From positions 1-5,868 of the forward strand of contig CATPCA010000099.1 of assembly GCA_955652545.1 (NCBI GenBank): a stretch of DNA of 5,868 bases, written 5' to 3'. The notes beneath the pieces were generated by a model. That model saw only the letters and a program-made list of their open reading frames with translations, did no database searches and was not told where the DNA came from. Shown here in pieces: positions 1 to 5,868 of this stretch. A program made the translations under genes and the position numbers. The stretch is from Candidatus Dormiibacterota bacterium. Lineage in GTDB: Bacteria; Chloroflexota; Dormibacteria; UBA8260. Position 1 is the stretch's first letter. Each line of letters starts with the position of its first letter.

Positions 1-1
1 C

Positions 2-637
2 GGTGCCCTTGCCGCGCTGAGCGCGCTCGGCGTCGTCTTCTCCGGGCAGCCCCTGTACTCGGCGCTGTCGCTGGTGCTGACCATCGGCGCGCTGGCGGTG
101 ATCTTCCTGGTCCTCAACGCGCAGTTCCTGTTCGTGGTCCAGCTGATCGTGTACGCCGGGGCGGTGATGGTGCTGTTCGTGTTCATCATCGCGCTGCTCT
201 CGCCCGACCGTGAGGATCGTTTCCGCGTCGACCTCCGCTTCATCATCGGCGCGCTGGTCGCGGTGGGCATCACCGTGTCCATGCTGCTGGCCGCGCGCAA
301 CGGGATCACCTTCAACGCCAGCGGGTTCCGCGCCCAGCAGATCGGCCAGGCCAGCGACCCCTACCACGCGTTCTCGTTCGACCAGTCCGACAACGGCCTG
401 GTCAACACCGCGGGCAACGTGCAGACCGTGGGAGGCCAGCTGTTCACCACCTTCCTCCTGCCGTTCGAGATCACCTCGCTGCTGCTGCTGGTGTCCGCGA
501 TCGGCGCGGTGTACCTGACCCGACACCGGCGCCACGAGACCGCGCCGCTGCGTCGTGAGCGGGCGCTGGCACGCGAGCGTGATTTCACCGCCGCCGAGGA
601 GCGCGCCGAACAGGAACGCATCGAGGTCGAGGTCTGA
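2..637 (+). CDS. nuoJ: NADH-quinone oxidoreductase subunit J, 5'-truncated by the window edge
   Basis: NuoJ (ND6) is a membrane subunit of complex I beside the quinone-site arm; it helps carry the conformational or charge signal from quinone reduction into the proton-pumping arm. The frame is open from base 2, giving 211 visible residues before TGA at 635-637. The family signature [16 protein letters not shown] lies at visible residues 46-61 and forms the TM3 helix with its pi-bulge region; Y51 and G53 correspond to E. coli Y59 and G61. That alignment suggests only about 8-15 residues are missing upstream. A GTG at 74 is in frame but falls inside a transmembrane helix, so it is not the true start. 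A polar loop (about residues 100-140) separates the middle and last helices. The last helix (about 150-172) is followed by a highly charged tail of roughly 38 residues, rich in Arg and Glu. The stop overlaps the nuoK start by one base. Confidence 0.96.
   Translation, partial: GALAALSALGVVFSGQPLYSALSLVLTIGALAVIFLVLNAQFLFVVQLIVYAGAVMVLFVFIIALLSPDREDRFRVDLRFIIGALVAVGITVSMLLAARNGITFNASGFRAQQIGQASDPYHAFSFDQSDNGLVNTAGNVQTVGGQLFTTFLLPFEITSLLLLVSAIGAVYLTRHRRHETAPLRRERALARERDFTAAEERAEQERIEVEV
628..636 (+). promoter_or_regulatory. Weak ribosome binding site for nuoK
   Basis: The sequence CGAGGTCTG lies directly before the nuoK ATG at 637. It holds an AGG core at 630-632, four bases from the start, inside the last codons of nuoJ. 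This is a partial Shine-Dalgarno match. Together with the TGATG overlap it suggests that nuoK is translated by reinitiation as well as by direct ribosome loading. The assignment rests on position and short sequence match only. Confidence 0.4.
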
Positions 638-948
638 TGAACCCCGGCGACAGCTTCCCCTTCCTGCTGGCGCTCGCCGCCTTCCTCTTCAGCGTCGGAG
701 CACTCGGTGTGCTGATCAGGCGCAACCCGATCGTGGTGTTCATGTGCATCGAGCTGATGCTCAACGCGGTCAACATCGTGTTCGTCGGCTACGGCCGGTT
801 CCTCAACAGCGAGGAGGGCCAGGTGTTCGCGTTCATGGTCATCGTCGTCGCCGCCGCCGAGGTGGTGGTCGGCCTGGCGCTGATCACGCAGGTGTTCCGC
901 ATCGGCCGCGAGCTCGACATCGACGACCTCGACGAGATGAGCGATTGA
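637..948 (+). CDS. nuoK: NADH-quinone oxidoreductase subunit K
   Basis: NuoK (ND4L) is a small three-helix inner-membrane subunit of complex I, packed between NuoJ and NuoN and part of the polar axis through the membrane arm. The product is 103 residues, close to the usual 100 or so. TM1 spans about residues 8-27, TM2 about 32-53 and TM3 about 62-86. Two conserved membrane glutamates are present: E39 in [10 protein letters not shown] (E. coli E36) and E75 in [11 protein letters not shown] (E. coli E72). The RRNP motif just before TM2 is typical. The ATG at 637 overlaps the nuoJ TGA. An acidic tail (about residues 93-103, [12 protein letters not shown]) is slightly longer than in E. coli. The stop TGA at 946-948 overlaps the nuoL TTG. 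Nothing suggests impaired function. Confidence 0.98.
   Translation: MNPGDSFPFLLALAAFLFSVGALGVLIRRNPIVVFMCIELMLNAVNIVFVGYGRFLNSEEGQVFAFMVIVVAAAEVVVGLALITQVFRIGRELDIDDLDEMSD
945..948 (+). promoter_or_regulatory. TTGA stop-start overlap deciding the nuoL start
   Basis: Bases 945-947 read TTG in the nuoL frame, and 946-948 are the TGA stop of nuoK. No ATG or GTG in the nuoL frame lies near the beginning of the first hydrophobic helix; the next in-frame GTG (1068) would delete TM1. TTG at 945 puts the protein start directly before the hydrophobic stretch [19 protein letters not shown] and makes the same kind of overlap as the other junctions. Only a weak GAG (939-941) lies upstream, so translational coupling to nuoK is likely. 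Confidence 0.8.
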
Positions 949-2912
949 ACACGTCGGCCGTCGCCGTCCTGGCCAGCCTGATCCTGCTCCTGCCCCTGGC
1001 GGGGGCACTGTTCAATGCCCTGGCCGGGCCGAGGCTGCCGCGGGCCACCGTCAACCTCGCGGGCACGGTGAGCATCCTGGCGGCATTCGCGGTGGCCTGC
1101 ATCATGCTCGCCATGGTGGTGGGCGCCCCGGCGGGCGCCAAGTCCGCGACGGCGCACCTCTGGCAGTGGATCGACCTCGGCAGCGGCGGCCTGAGCGTCG
1201 GCGTCGACATCACGCTCGACCCGCTCACCGCGGTGATGCTGATGGTGATCACCGGGGTCGGCTTCCTGATCCACGTGTACAGCGTCGGCTACATGGAGCA
1301 TGACCCCGGCATCGCCCGGTTCTTCAGCTACATGAACTTCTTCATCTTCTCGATGCTGGTGCTCGTCCTCGCCGGCGACCTGCTGATCCTGATCATCGGC
1401 TGGGCGCTGGTGGCGCTGAGCAGCTACCTGCTGATCGGCTTCTGGTACGAGCGGCCCAGCGCTGTCGTGGCCGCGCGCAAGGCGTTCATCACGCAGGTGA
1501 TCGGTGACGTCGCGCTGGTCATCGCTGCGTTCCTCATCGTCCTGCACGTGGGCACGCTCAGCCTGCCCGGCATCTTCGCCGCGAGCGGCTCGTTCGCCTC
1601 GGGCGGCCTGCTGGTCACCGGGATCTGCTCCCTGCTCGCCATCGGAGCATTCGCAAAGAGCGCGCAGTTCCCCCTGCACACGTGGTTGCCGGACGCGATG
1701 GAGGGCCCGACCCCGGTGTCGGCGCTCATCCACGCGGCGACCATGGTGGTGGCCGGCGTGTACCTGATCGCCCGGTTCCACCCGCTCTTCGACCGCGCCC
1801 CGGTGGCGCAGGGGATGGTGGCGTGCGTGGGCATCGGGACCGCGGTCATGGCCGGCGTGATCGCGCTCAGCCAGGTGGACATCAAGCGCGTCATCGCGTA
1901 CTCGACGATGTCGCAGATCGGTCTGATGATCTTCGCGACAGGGATCGGGGCGTACTCGGCGGCGATGTTCCACCTCGCCGCCCACGCGGTGTTCAAGGCG
2001 CTGCTCTTCATGGCCGCCGGCAACGTCATCCACGCGCTCCATGACGAGCAGGACATCCGCCTGATGGGTGGCCTCTCCGCCACCATGCGCACCACCGAGC
2101 GATGTTTTTTGAGCGGCACGTTCGCGCTCGCGGGCATCCCACTCTTCGTCGGCTTCTTCAGCAAGGAGGGCCTGCTCGGCTTCGGTCTCACCAACGGGCC
2201 CGGGGCTATACCCTGGATTCTCTACATCGTCGGGCTCGGCATCAACGTGCTCACCGGCCTGTACGCGTTCCGGCTCTGGGCCACCGTGTTCCGCGGCGAG
2301 CCGCAGACGGCGCGGGTCTATGCGGCGCACGAAGCGCCCCCGGTCATGCTCGGCCCGGTGGCCATCCTCGCCGCGCTCAGCGCGGGTCTCGGCGTGCTGC
2401 TGGCCATCTGGGCGCTGTTCATCCACGAGAACGTGCTGACAGGCGTCTTCACCAGCTTCCTCGCGCCGGTGTTCACCTCGCCGACCTCGGGTCCGGTCGC
2501 CATCGACCTCGGTCTGGGCGCCGCTGTGCTCGCGGTCATCGCGGGGACGCTGGCGTCGCTGCTTGGCGCCGGGCTGGCAGCGCGCATCTGGTTGCAGCGC
2601 AACCCGGACGCCGCGGTGATCACCGCGCGGCTGCCCCGCGCGCTGCCGCAACTGTCCTACAACAAGTTCTACTTCGACGAGATCTACGACGCACTCCTGG
2701 TGCGCCCGGCGCTGGGGCTCGCCACCGCCGCCCGCAAGGTGGTGGAGCCGCGCGTCATGGACGGCTGGGTCAGGGTGGTCGGCGATGCATGCTCTGAGCT
2801 CGGCGCCTGGGCACGGGACTACCAGACGGGGCTGATCCGGGACTACGCGTCGTACATGATCGCGGCGGCGGGGGTGTTCGTCGTCCTCACCATCGTGCTG
2901 GTGTCGCGATGA
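945..2912 (+). CDS. nuoL: NADH-quinone oxidoreductase subunit L, variant lacking the TM5 glutamate
   Basis: NuoL (ND5) is the distal antiporter-like subunit of complex I, thought to move protons across the inner membrane, with a long lateral helix bracing NuoM and NuoN. From TTG at 945 it has 655 residues (613 in E. coli). The frame is also open upstream to 555, but that part reads as shadow of nuoJ and nuoK. Retained residues: D188 (E. coli D178), K238 in [19 protein letters not shown] (K229), H263 in [10 protein letters not shown] (H254), D312 in VDIKR (D303), K351 in HAVFKALLF (K342), and K407-E408 in GFFSKEGLL (K399-D400). The C-terminal part has the [15 protein letters not shown] motif, the lateral helix and a last anchor helix (about 630-653). 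Odd: the position of E. coli E144 is A154 (codon GCG at 1404-1406), and that of R175 is V185. The alignment offset is a steady 8-10 residues, so these assignments look secure. The stop overlaps the nuoM start. Confidence 0.97.
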   Translation: MNTSAVAVLASLILLLPLAGALFNALAGPRLPRATVNLAGTVSILAAFAVACIMLAMVVGAPAGAKSATAHLWQWIDLGSGGLSVGVDITLDPLTAVMLMVITGVGFLIHVYSVGYMEHDPGIARFFSYMNFFIFSMLVLVLAGDLLILIIGWALVALSSYLLIGFWYERPSAVVAARKAFITQVIGDVALVIAAFLIVLHVGTLSLPGIFAASGSFASGGLLVTGICSLLAIGAFAKSAQFPLHTWLPDAMEGPTPVSALIHAATMVVAGVYLIARFHPLFDRAPVAQGMVACVGIGTAVMAGVIALSQVDIKRVIAYSTMSQIGLMIFATGIGAYSAAMFHLAAHAVFKALLFMAAGNVIHALHDEQDIRLMGGLSATMRTTERCFLSGTFALAGIPLFVGFFSKEGLLGFGLTNGPGAIPWILYIVGLGINVLTGLYAFRLWATVFRGEPQTARVYAAHEAPPVMLGPVAILAALSAGLGVLLAIWALFIHENVLTGVFTSFLAPVFTSPTSGPVAIDLGLGAAVLAVIAGTLASLLGAGLAARIWLQRNPDAAVITARLPRALPQLSYNKFYFDEIYDALLVRPALGLATAARKVVEPRVMDGWVRVVGDACSELGAWARDYQTGLIRDYASYMIAAAGVFVVLTIVLVSR

Positions 2913-4501
2913 ACGTCCCCTGGCTGACCGTCGTACTCATGGTGCCGCTGGGGGGCGCGCTGCTCCTCCAGGTGATCCCCCGTACGGCGCCGTCGCTGAT
3001 CAAAGCGCTGACGGTGACGACGACACTGGTCACCGCGATCATCGTCTGGTCGCTGGTGGCGGGCGTCAGCAGCTCGCCGGTGTCGCACCTCTCCCCGGGA
3101 CCGATGTCGTTCCACTATGAGGAGGTCCACGATTGGGTGCCCGCGATCGGCGCGGACTACCACCTCGGGCTTGACGGCATCTCCGCATGGATCCTTGCCC
3201 TGAACGCCGGCGTCTTCCTGGTCGGCTCGATCCTGGTGTCGCGCCGGAGCACACAGAGGCTCAAGCTCTTCTGCGGTTTGCTGCTGCTCACCGAGACGAT
3301 GACCGCGGGCGTGCTGCTGAGCCTCGACCTGCTCCTGTTCTACCTCTTCTGGGAAGGGATGCTCATCCCGCTGTACTTCGTCCTGGCCAACTTCGGCAAC
3401 GAGAACCGCGGCCCTGCGACTCTCAAGTTCATCATCTACACGGTCGCCGGCAGCCTGCTGATGCTGATCGCGATCATCAGCCTGTACTTCGCCAGCGGCA
3501 AGGGTTCGTTCGACCTCACCATCCTGCTCGGCGGCCAGATGTCGCACACCCCGCTGGTCATCCCCGGGCTCAACATCACCACGTTCAGTCCCGAGCAGTG
3601 GGCGTTCCTGGCATTCGCTGCCGCTTTTTTGATCAAGATCCCGGTGGTGCCCTTCCACACCTGGCTCCCCGACCTCTACCAGTCGGCGCCGGTGCCGGTG
3701 CTGGTGTTCTTCGCCGGGCTGGTCAGCAAGCTCGGCGCCTACGGCTTCATCCGCTTCGGGCTCACGCTGTTCCCCGACGCGATCAACACCTTCAAATGGT
3801 TCCTTGCAGCGCTCGCCGTGCTCAGCATCATCTACGGGGCCCTGCTGGCCCTCTCCGAGACCGACATCAAGCGCATCGTTGCCTACTCGAGCATCAGCCA
3901 CCTCGGCTTCATCGCGCTGGGCATCTTCACCCTGACCAACAACGGGGTCAACGGCGCCGTGATCCAGATCGTCAACCACGGGATCATCATCGCTGCGCTC
4001 TTCATCATCGTCGGCATCATCGAGGAGCGCACCGGCACCCGCGACCGCCACGAGCTGGCCGGCCTAGAAAAACCGATGCCGTGGTTGTACGCCCTCTTCC
4101 TGGTGGCCACGCTCGCCGGGCTCGGCATGCCAGGGATGAACTCGTTCGTCGGCGAGTTCACCATCATGCTCGGCGCCTTCCAGCTGCACCCGGCGTACGC
4201 GGTGCTCACCGGTGTCGGCGTGGTGCTGGCGACGTGGTACATGCTCCGGCTTCACCAGGGCCTGATGCACGATCCGCCCCAGCCGCGCACGGAGAACGTC
4301 CGCGACATCCGCCCCGCCCAGGGCCTGGTGCTGCTGCCGCTGGTGGGGTTGATGGTGCTGATCGGGGTGTTCCCCCGGCCGATCGGTGACGTCTCGCGGT
4401 CGAGCGTCCAGCAGACGGTGTCGGTGGCCAACGGGTCTGCGGCCCCCGCGACCCAGGCGGTCGGTTTGCGCGACACGACAGCCGGCGCAAGCCCGCCATG
4501 A
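2909..4501 (+). CDS. nuoM: NADH-quinone oxidoreductase subunit M
   Basis: NuoM (ND4) is the middle antiporter-like proton-translocating subunit of the complex I membrane arm, with about 14 transmembrane helices. The product is 530 residues (509 in E. coli). Key residues are all present: E149 in FWEGMLIPLYF (TM5; E. coli E144), K243 in FLIKIPVVPFHTWLPD (TM7; K234), K274 in GLVSKLGAYGFIRFG (TM8; K265) and E416 in MNSFVGEFTIMLG (TM12; E407). The family motif ETDIKRIVAYSSISHLGF lies near residues 320-337. The ATG at 2909 overlaps the nuoL TGA (ATGA), and no clear Shine-Dalgarno precedes it, so translation probably depends on coupling to nuoL. The last 35 or so residues, after the final hydrophobic helix, form a polar Ala/Ser/Thr/Gly-rich tail that looks poorly conserved. 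Codon use is uniform apart from a small patch of rare A-rich codons (CTA GAA AAA) near 4064-4072. Confidence 0.98.
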   Translation: MNVPWLTVVLMVPLGGALLLQVIPRTAPSLIKALTVTTTLVTAIIVWSLVAGVSSSPVSHLSPGPMSFHYEEVHDWVPAIGADYHLGLDGISAWILALNAGVFLVGSILVSRRSTQRLKLFCGLLLLTETMTAGVLLSLDLLLFYLFWEGMLIPLYFVLANFGNENRGPATLKFIIYTVAGSLLMLIAIISLYFASGKGSFDLTILLGGQMSHTPLVIPGLNITTFSPEQWAFLAFAAAFLIKIPVVPFHTWLPDLYQSAPVPVLVFFAGLVSKLGAYGFIRFGLTLFPDAINTFKWFLAALAVLSIIYGALLALSETDIKRIVAYSSISHLGFIALGIFTLTNNGVNGAVIQIVNHGIIIAALFIIVGIIEERTGTRDRHELAGLEKPMPWLYALFLVATLAGLGMPGMNSFVGEFTIMLGAFQLHPAYAVLTGVGVVLATWYMLRLHQGLMHDPPQPRTENVRDIRPAQGLVLLPLVGLMVLIGVFPRPIGDVSRSSVQQTVSVANGSAAPATQAVGLRDTTAGASPP

Positions 4502-5868
4502 CCATGATCGCCGTGCTGCCGTCGCTGATCACGCCGACCGGCAGCGACATCGTCGGCATCCTTCCGGAGGTCATCCTCGGCGGCGCTTTCGTGGCGCTGA
4601 TGATGCTCGACCTGGTGACAACGCCCGCTCAGCGCGGCTGGCTCGCCGTGTTCAGCGTGGTCGCCGTGGCGGCCGCTTTCGGGGCCACGGTGTGGGGCTG
4701 GTTCGACGCGGCCGGCGCGACCACGGAGCACACCGTCTACTCCGGATCCTTCGCGTATGACCGCTTCGGGCTGTTCATCAACGCGATCATCCTGATCAGC
4801 ACCGCCCTGGTGCTGGTGATCAGCCCGCAGTACCTGAACCGCCGGGGCATCCACTACGGCGAGTACTACGCGCTGGTTCTCGGGGCCGCGACGGGCATGA
4901 TGCTCCTTGCCGGCGCCAGCAGCCTGATGGTCATCTTCCTGGCGATCGAGCTGCTCTCCATCGCGCTCTACATCCTCAGCGGTTTCAATCGCACCGAGCC
5001 GCGGTCGCAGGAGGCGGCGATGAAGTACCTCCTGCTCGGCGGCTTCGCCTCGGGCTTCCTGCTCTTCGGCATGGCGCTCATCTATGGCGAGACCGGCCAC
5101 ACCCAGCTGGTGCCGATCGCCGCCGCGCTCCAAAACAGCAGCAACACCGTCGACCCGCTGCTGATGGCCGGCATCGCCCTGCTGTTCGTCGGGCTCGCGT
5201 TCAAGATCAGCGCCGCGCCCTTCCACACCTGGACCCCCGACGTCTACCAGGGCGCGCCGACATCGGTGACGACGTTCATGAGCGTCACCACCAAGGTGGC
5301 CGCGTTCGCCGCGCTCATTCGAGTCTTCAGCTACACGCTCGGCGAGAGCAATGTCTACAACAAGTGGAAGGTGATGGTGTTCTTCGTGGCCGTCGCCTCG
5401 ATGGTGATCGGCAACGTCGCCGCCCTGCAGCAGCGCAGCCTCAAGCGCATGCTCGGTTACTCGGGAATCGCCCAGGGCGGCTACATCCTGATCGGCGTGG
5501 TGGTGCTGAGCCCCGCCGCCACCTGGGGCGCGCTCTACTACCTGGCCAGCTACGCCGCCGCCAACATCGGAGCATTCGCCGTGATCACCATCATGGCCGC
5601 CCGCGGTGAGGATCTCGACGCCTACGAGGGCCTGCGCGGCCTTGCCTTCCGCCGGCCGTACGTCGCCGCCTCGATGGGGCTCTTCCTTCTCTCGCTTGGG
5701 GGTTTTCCGCCGACCGCCGGGTTCTTCGGCAAGTTCTTCGTGTTCAAGGCGGCGGTCGAGGGTGGCCAGCTGCCCCTGGCCCTGTGGGGCATCGCCACCA
5801 GCGCCGTCTCCGTCTTCTATTACCTGCGCGTCGCCCTGCTGATGTACCGGCGGCCGCAGCCCGACGAG
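4498..5868 (+). CDS. nuoN: NADH-quinone oxidoreductase subunit N, 3'-truncated by the window edge
   Basis: NuoN (ND2) is the proximal antiporter-like subunit of complex I, between NuoK and NuoM. The frame runs uninterrupted from ATG 4498 to the last base: 457 codons, with perhaps 30-60 missing judging by the usual family length. Key residues are present: E151 in AIELLSIALY (TM5; E. coli E133), K236 in GLAFKISAAPFHTWTPDVYQ (TM7; K217), K266 in TTKVAAFAALIRVF (TM8; K247) and K412 in GFPPTAGFFGKFFVF (TM12; K395). The QQRSLKRMLGYSGIAQGGY motif, where the family usually has NxKRxLAYSSI, is around residues 311-329. A second ATG two codons in (4504) is an equally possible start; 4498 is preferred because it makes the ATGA overlap with the nuoM stop seen at the neighbouring junction. 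Neither start has a visible Shine-Dalgarno. The window ends after TM13 or so, in a basic loop (YRRPQPDE). Confidence 0.97.
   Translation, partial: MTMIAVLPSLITPTGSDIVGILPEVILGGAFVALMMLDLVTTPAQRGWLAVFSVVAVAAAFGATVWGWFDAAGATTEHTVYSGSFAYDRFGLFINAIILISTALVLVISPQYLNRRGIHYGEYYALVLGAATGMMLLAGASSLMVIFLAIELLSIALYILSGFNRTEPRSQEAAMKYLLLGGFASGFLLFGMALIYGETGHTQLVPIAAALQNSSNTVDPLLMAGIALLFVGLAFKISAAPFHTWTPDVYQGAPTSVTTFMSVTTKVAAFAALIRVFSYTLGESNVYNKWKVMVFFVAVASMVIGNVAALQQRSLKRMLGYSGIAQGGYILIGVVVLSPAATWGALYYLASYAAANIGAFAVITIMAARGEDLDAYEGLRGLAFRRPYVAASMGLFLLSLGGFPPTAGFFGKFFVFKAAVEGGQLPLALWGIATSAVSVFYYLRVALLMYRRPQPDE

Noticed and set aside
74..637. A complete short NuoJ beginning at GTG 74
   Set aside because: GTG 74 is in the middle of a hydrophobic helix, and the frame continues upstream to base 2 with NuoJ-like sequence. 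The gene is cut by the window edge.
555..944. A 130-residue N-terminal extension of NuoL starting at ATG 555
   Set aside because: This stretch encodes the NuoJ C-terminus and all of NuoK in another frame. Its reading in the NuoL frame is Arg-rich and has no hydrophobic helices, unlike any NuoL N-terminus.
1641..1654. A 14-base sequence ATCGGAGCATTCGC repeated at 5566-5579
   Set aside because: Both copies encode Ile-Gly-Ala-Phe-Ala in membrane helices of NuoL and NuoN. It is a short coincidence of shared amino acids and codons, not a functional repeat.
789..2651. 620-codon open frame on the minus strand opposite nuoK and nuoL
   Set aside because: It is the antisense shadow of GC-rich coding sequence: low-complexity Arg/Asp/His/Gln-rich translation, no recognisable domain, and no start signals. 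The plus-strand genes carry clear family motifs.
2843..4051. 402-codon minus-strand open frame opposite nuoM
   Set aside because: Same reason: repetitive Asp/Glu/Arg/Gln/His composition typical of a shadow frame, covered by unambiguous NuoM coding sequence.
3187..4389. 400-codon plus-strand open frame within nuoM in the -1 frame
   Set aside because: Arg/Pro/His/Ala-rich shadow translation with no family likeness. Its openness is explained by the high GC content.

Overview
The window is a contiguous, gap-free stretch of a bacterial complex I operon (NDH-1, proton-pumping NADH:quinone oxidoreductase). It carries five membrane-arm genes on the + strand in canonical order: nuoJ (5' end outside the window), nuoK, nuoL, nuoM and nuoN (3' end outside the window). 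No intergenic space exists. Every stop codon overlaps the next start: TGATG at nuoJ/nuoK, TTGA at nuoK/nuoL, and ATGA at nuoL/nuoM and nuoM/nuoN. No RNA gene, mobile element, CRISPR array, promoter or terminator is visible.

The DNA is very GC-rich, roughly two thirds by eye, with a strong preference for G or C at third codon positions. This fits an actinobacterial, Chloroflexota or Dormibacterota-like soil bacterium. That placement is an inference from composition and general protein character only; no marker gene here fixes the taxon.

In the assembled complex, NuoJ and NuoK sit close to the quinone-binding peripheral arm and provide the first part of the membrane charge-transfer axis. NuoN, NuoM and NuoL are three antiporter-like subunits placed in that order outward, NuoL at the tip. 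NuoL's long lateral helix braces the other two. The key charged residues are visible in NuoK (E39, E75), NuoM (E149, K243, K274, E416) and NuoN (E151, K236, K266, K412).

The one real surprise is in NuoL. The near-universal TM5 glutamate (E144 in E. coli) aligns with alanine 154 in a rewritten motif ([10 protein letters not shown] where GWEGVGLCSY is usual). The TM6 arginine (R175 in E. coli) is a valine. The lysines, histidine and aspartates of NuoL are kept. This looks like an otherwise intact complex I whose distal antiporter-like subunit has lost its entry-side glutamate. Otherwise the region is an ordinary housekeeping respiratory operon, and I see no previously undescribed system in it.
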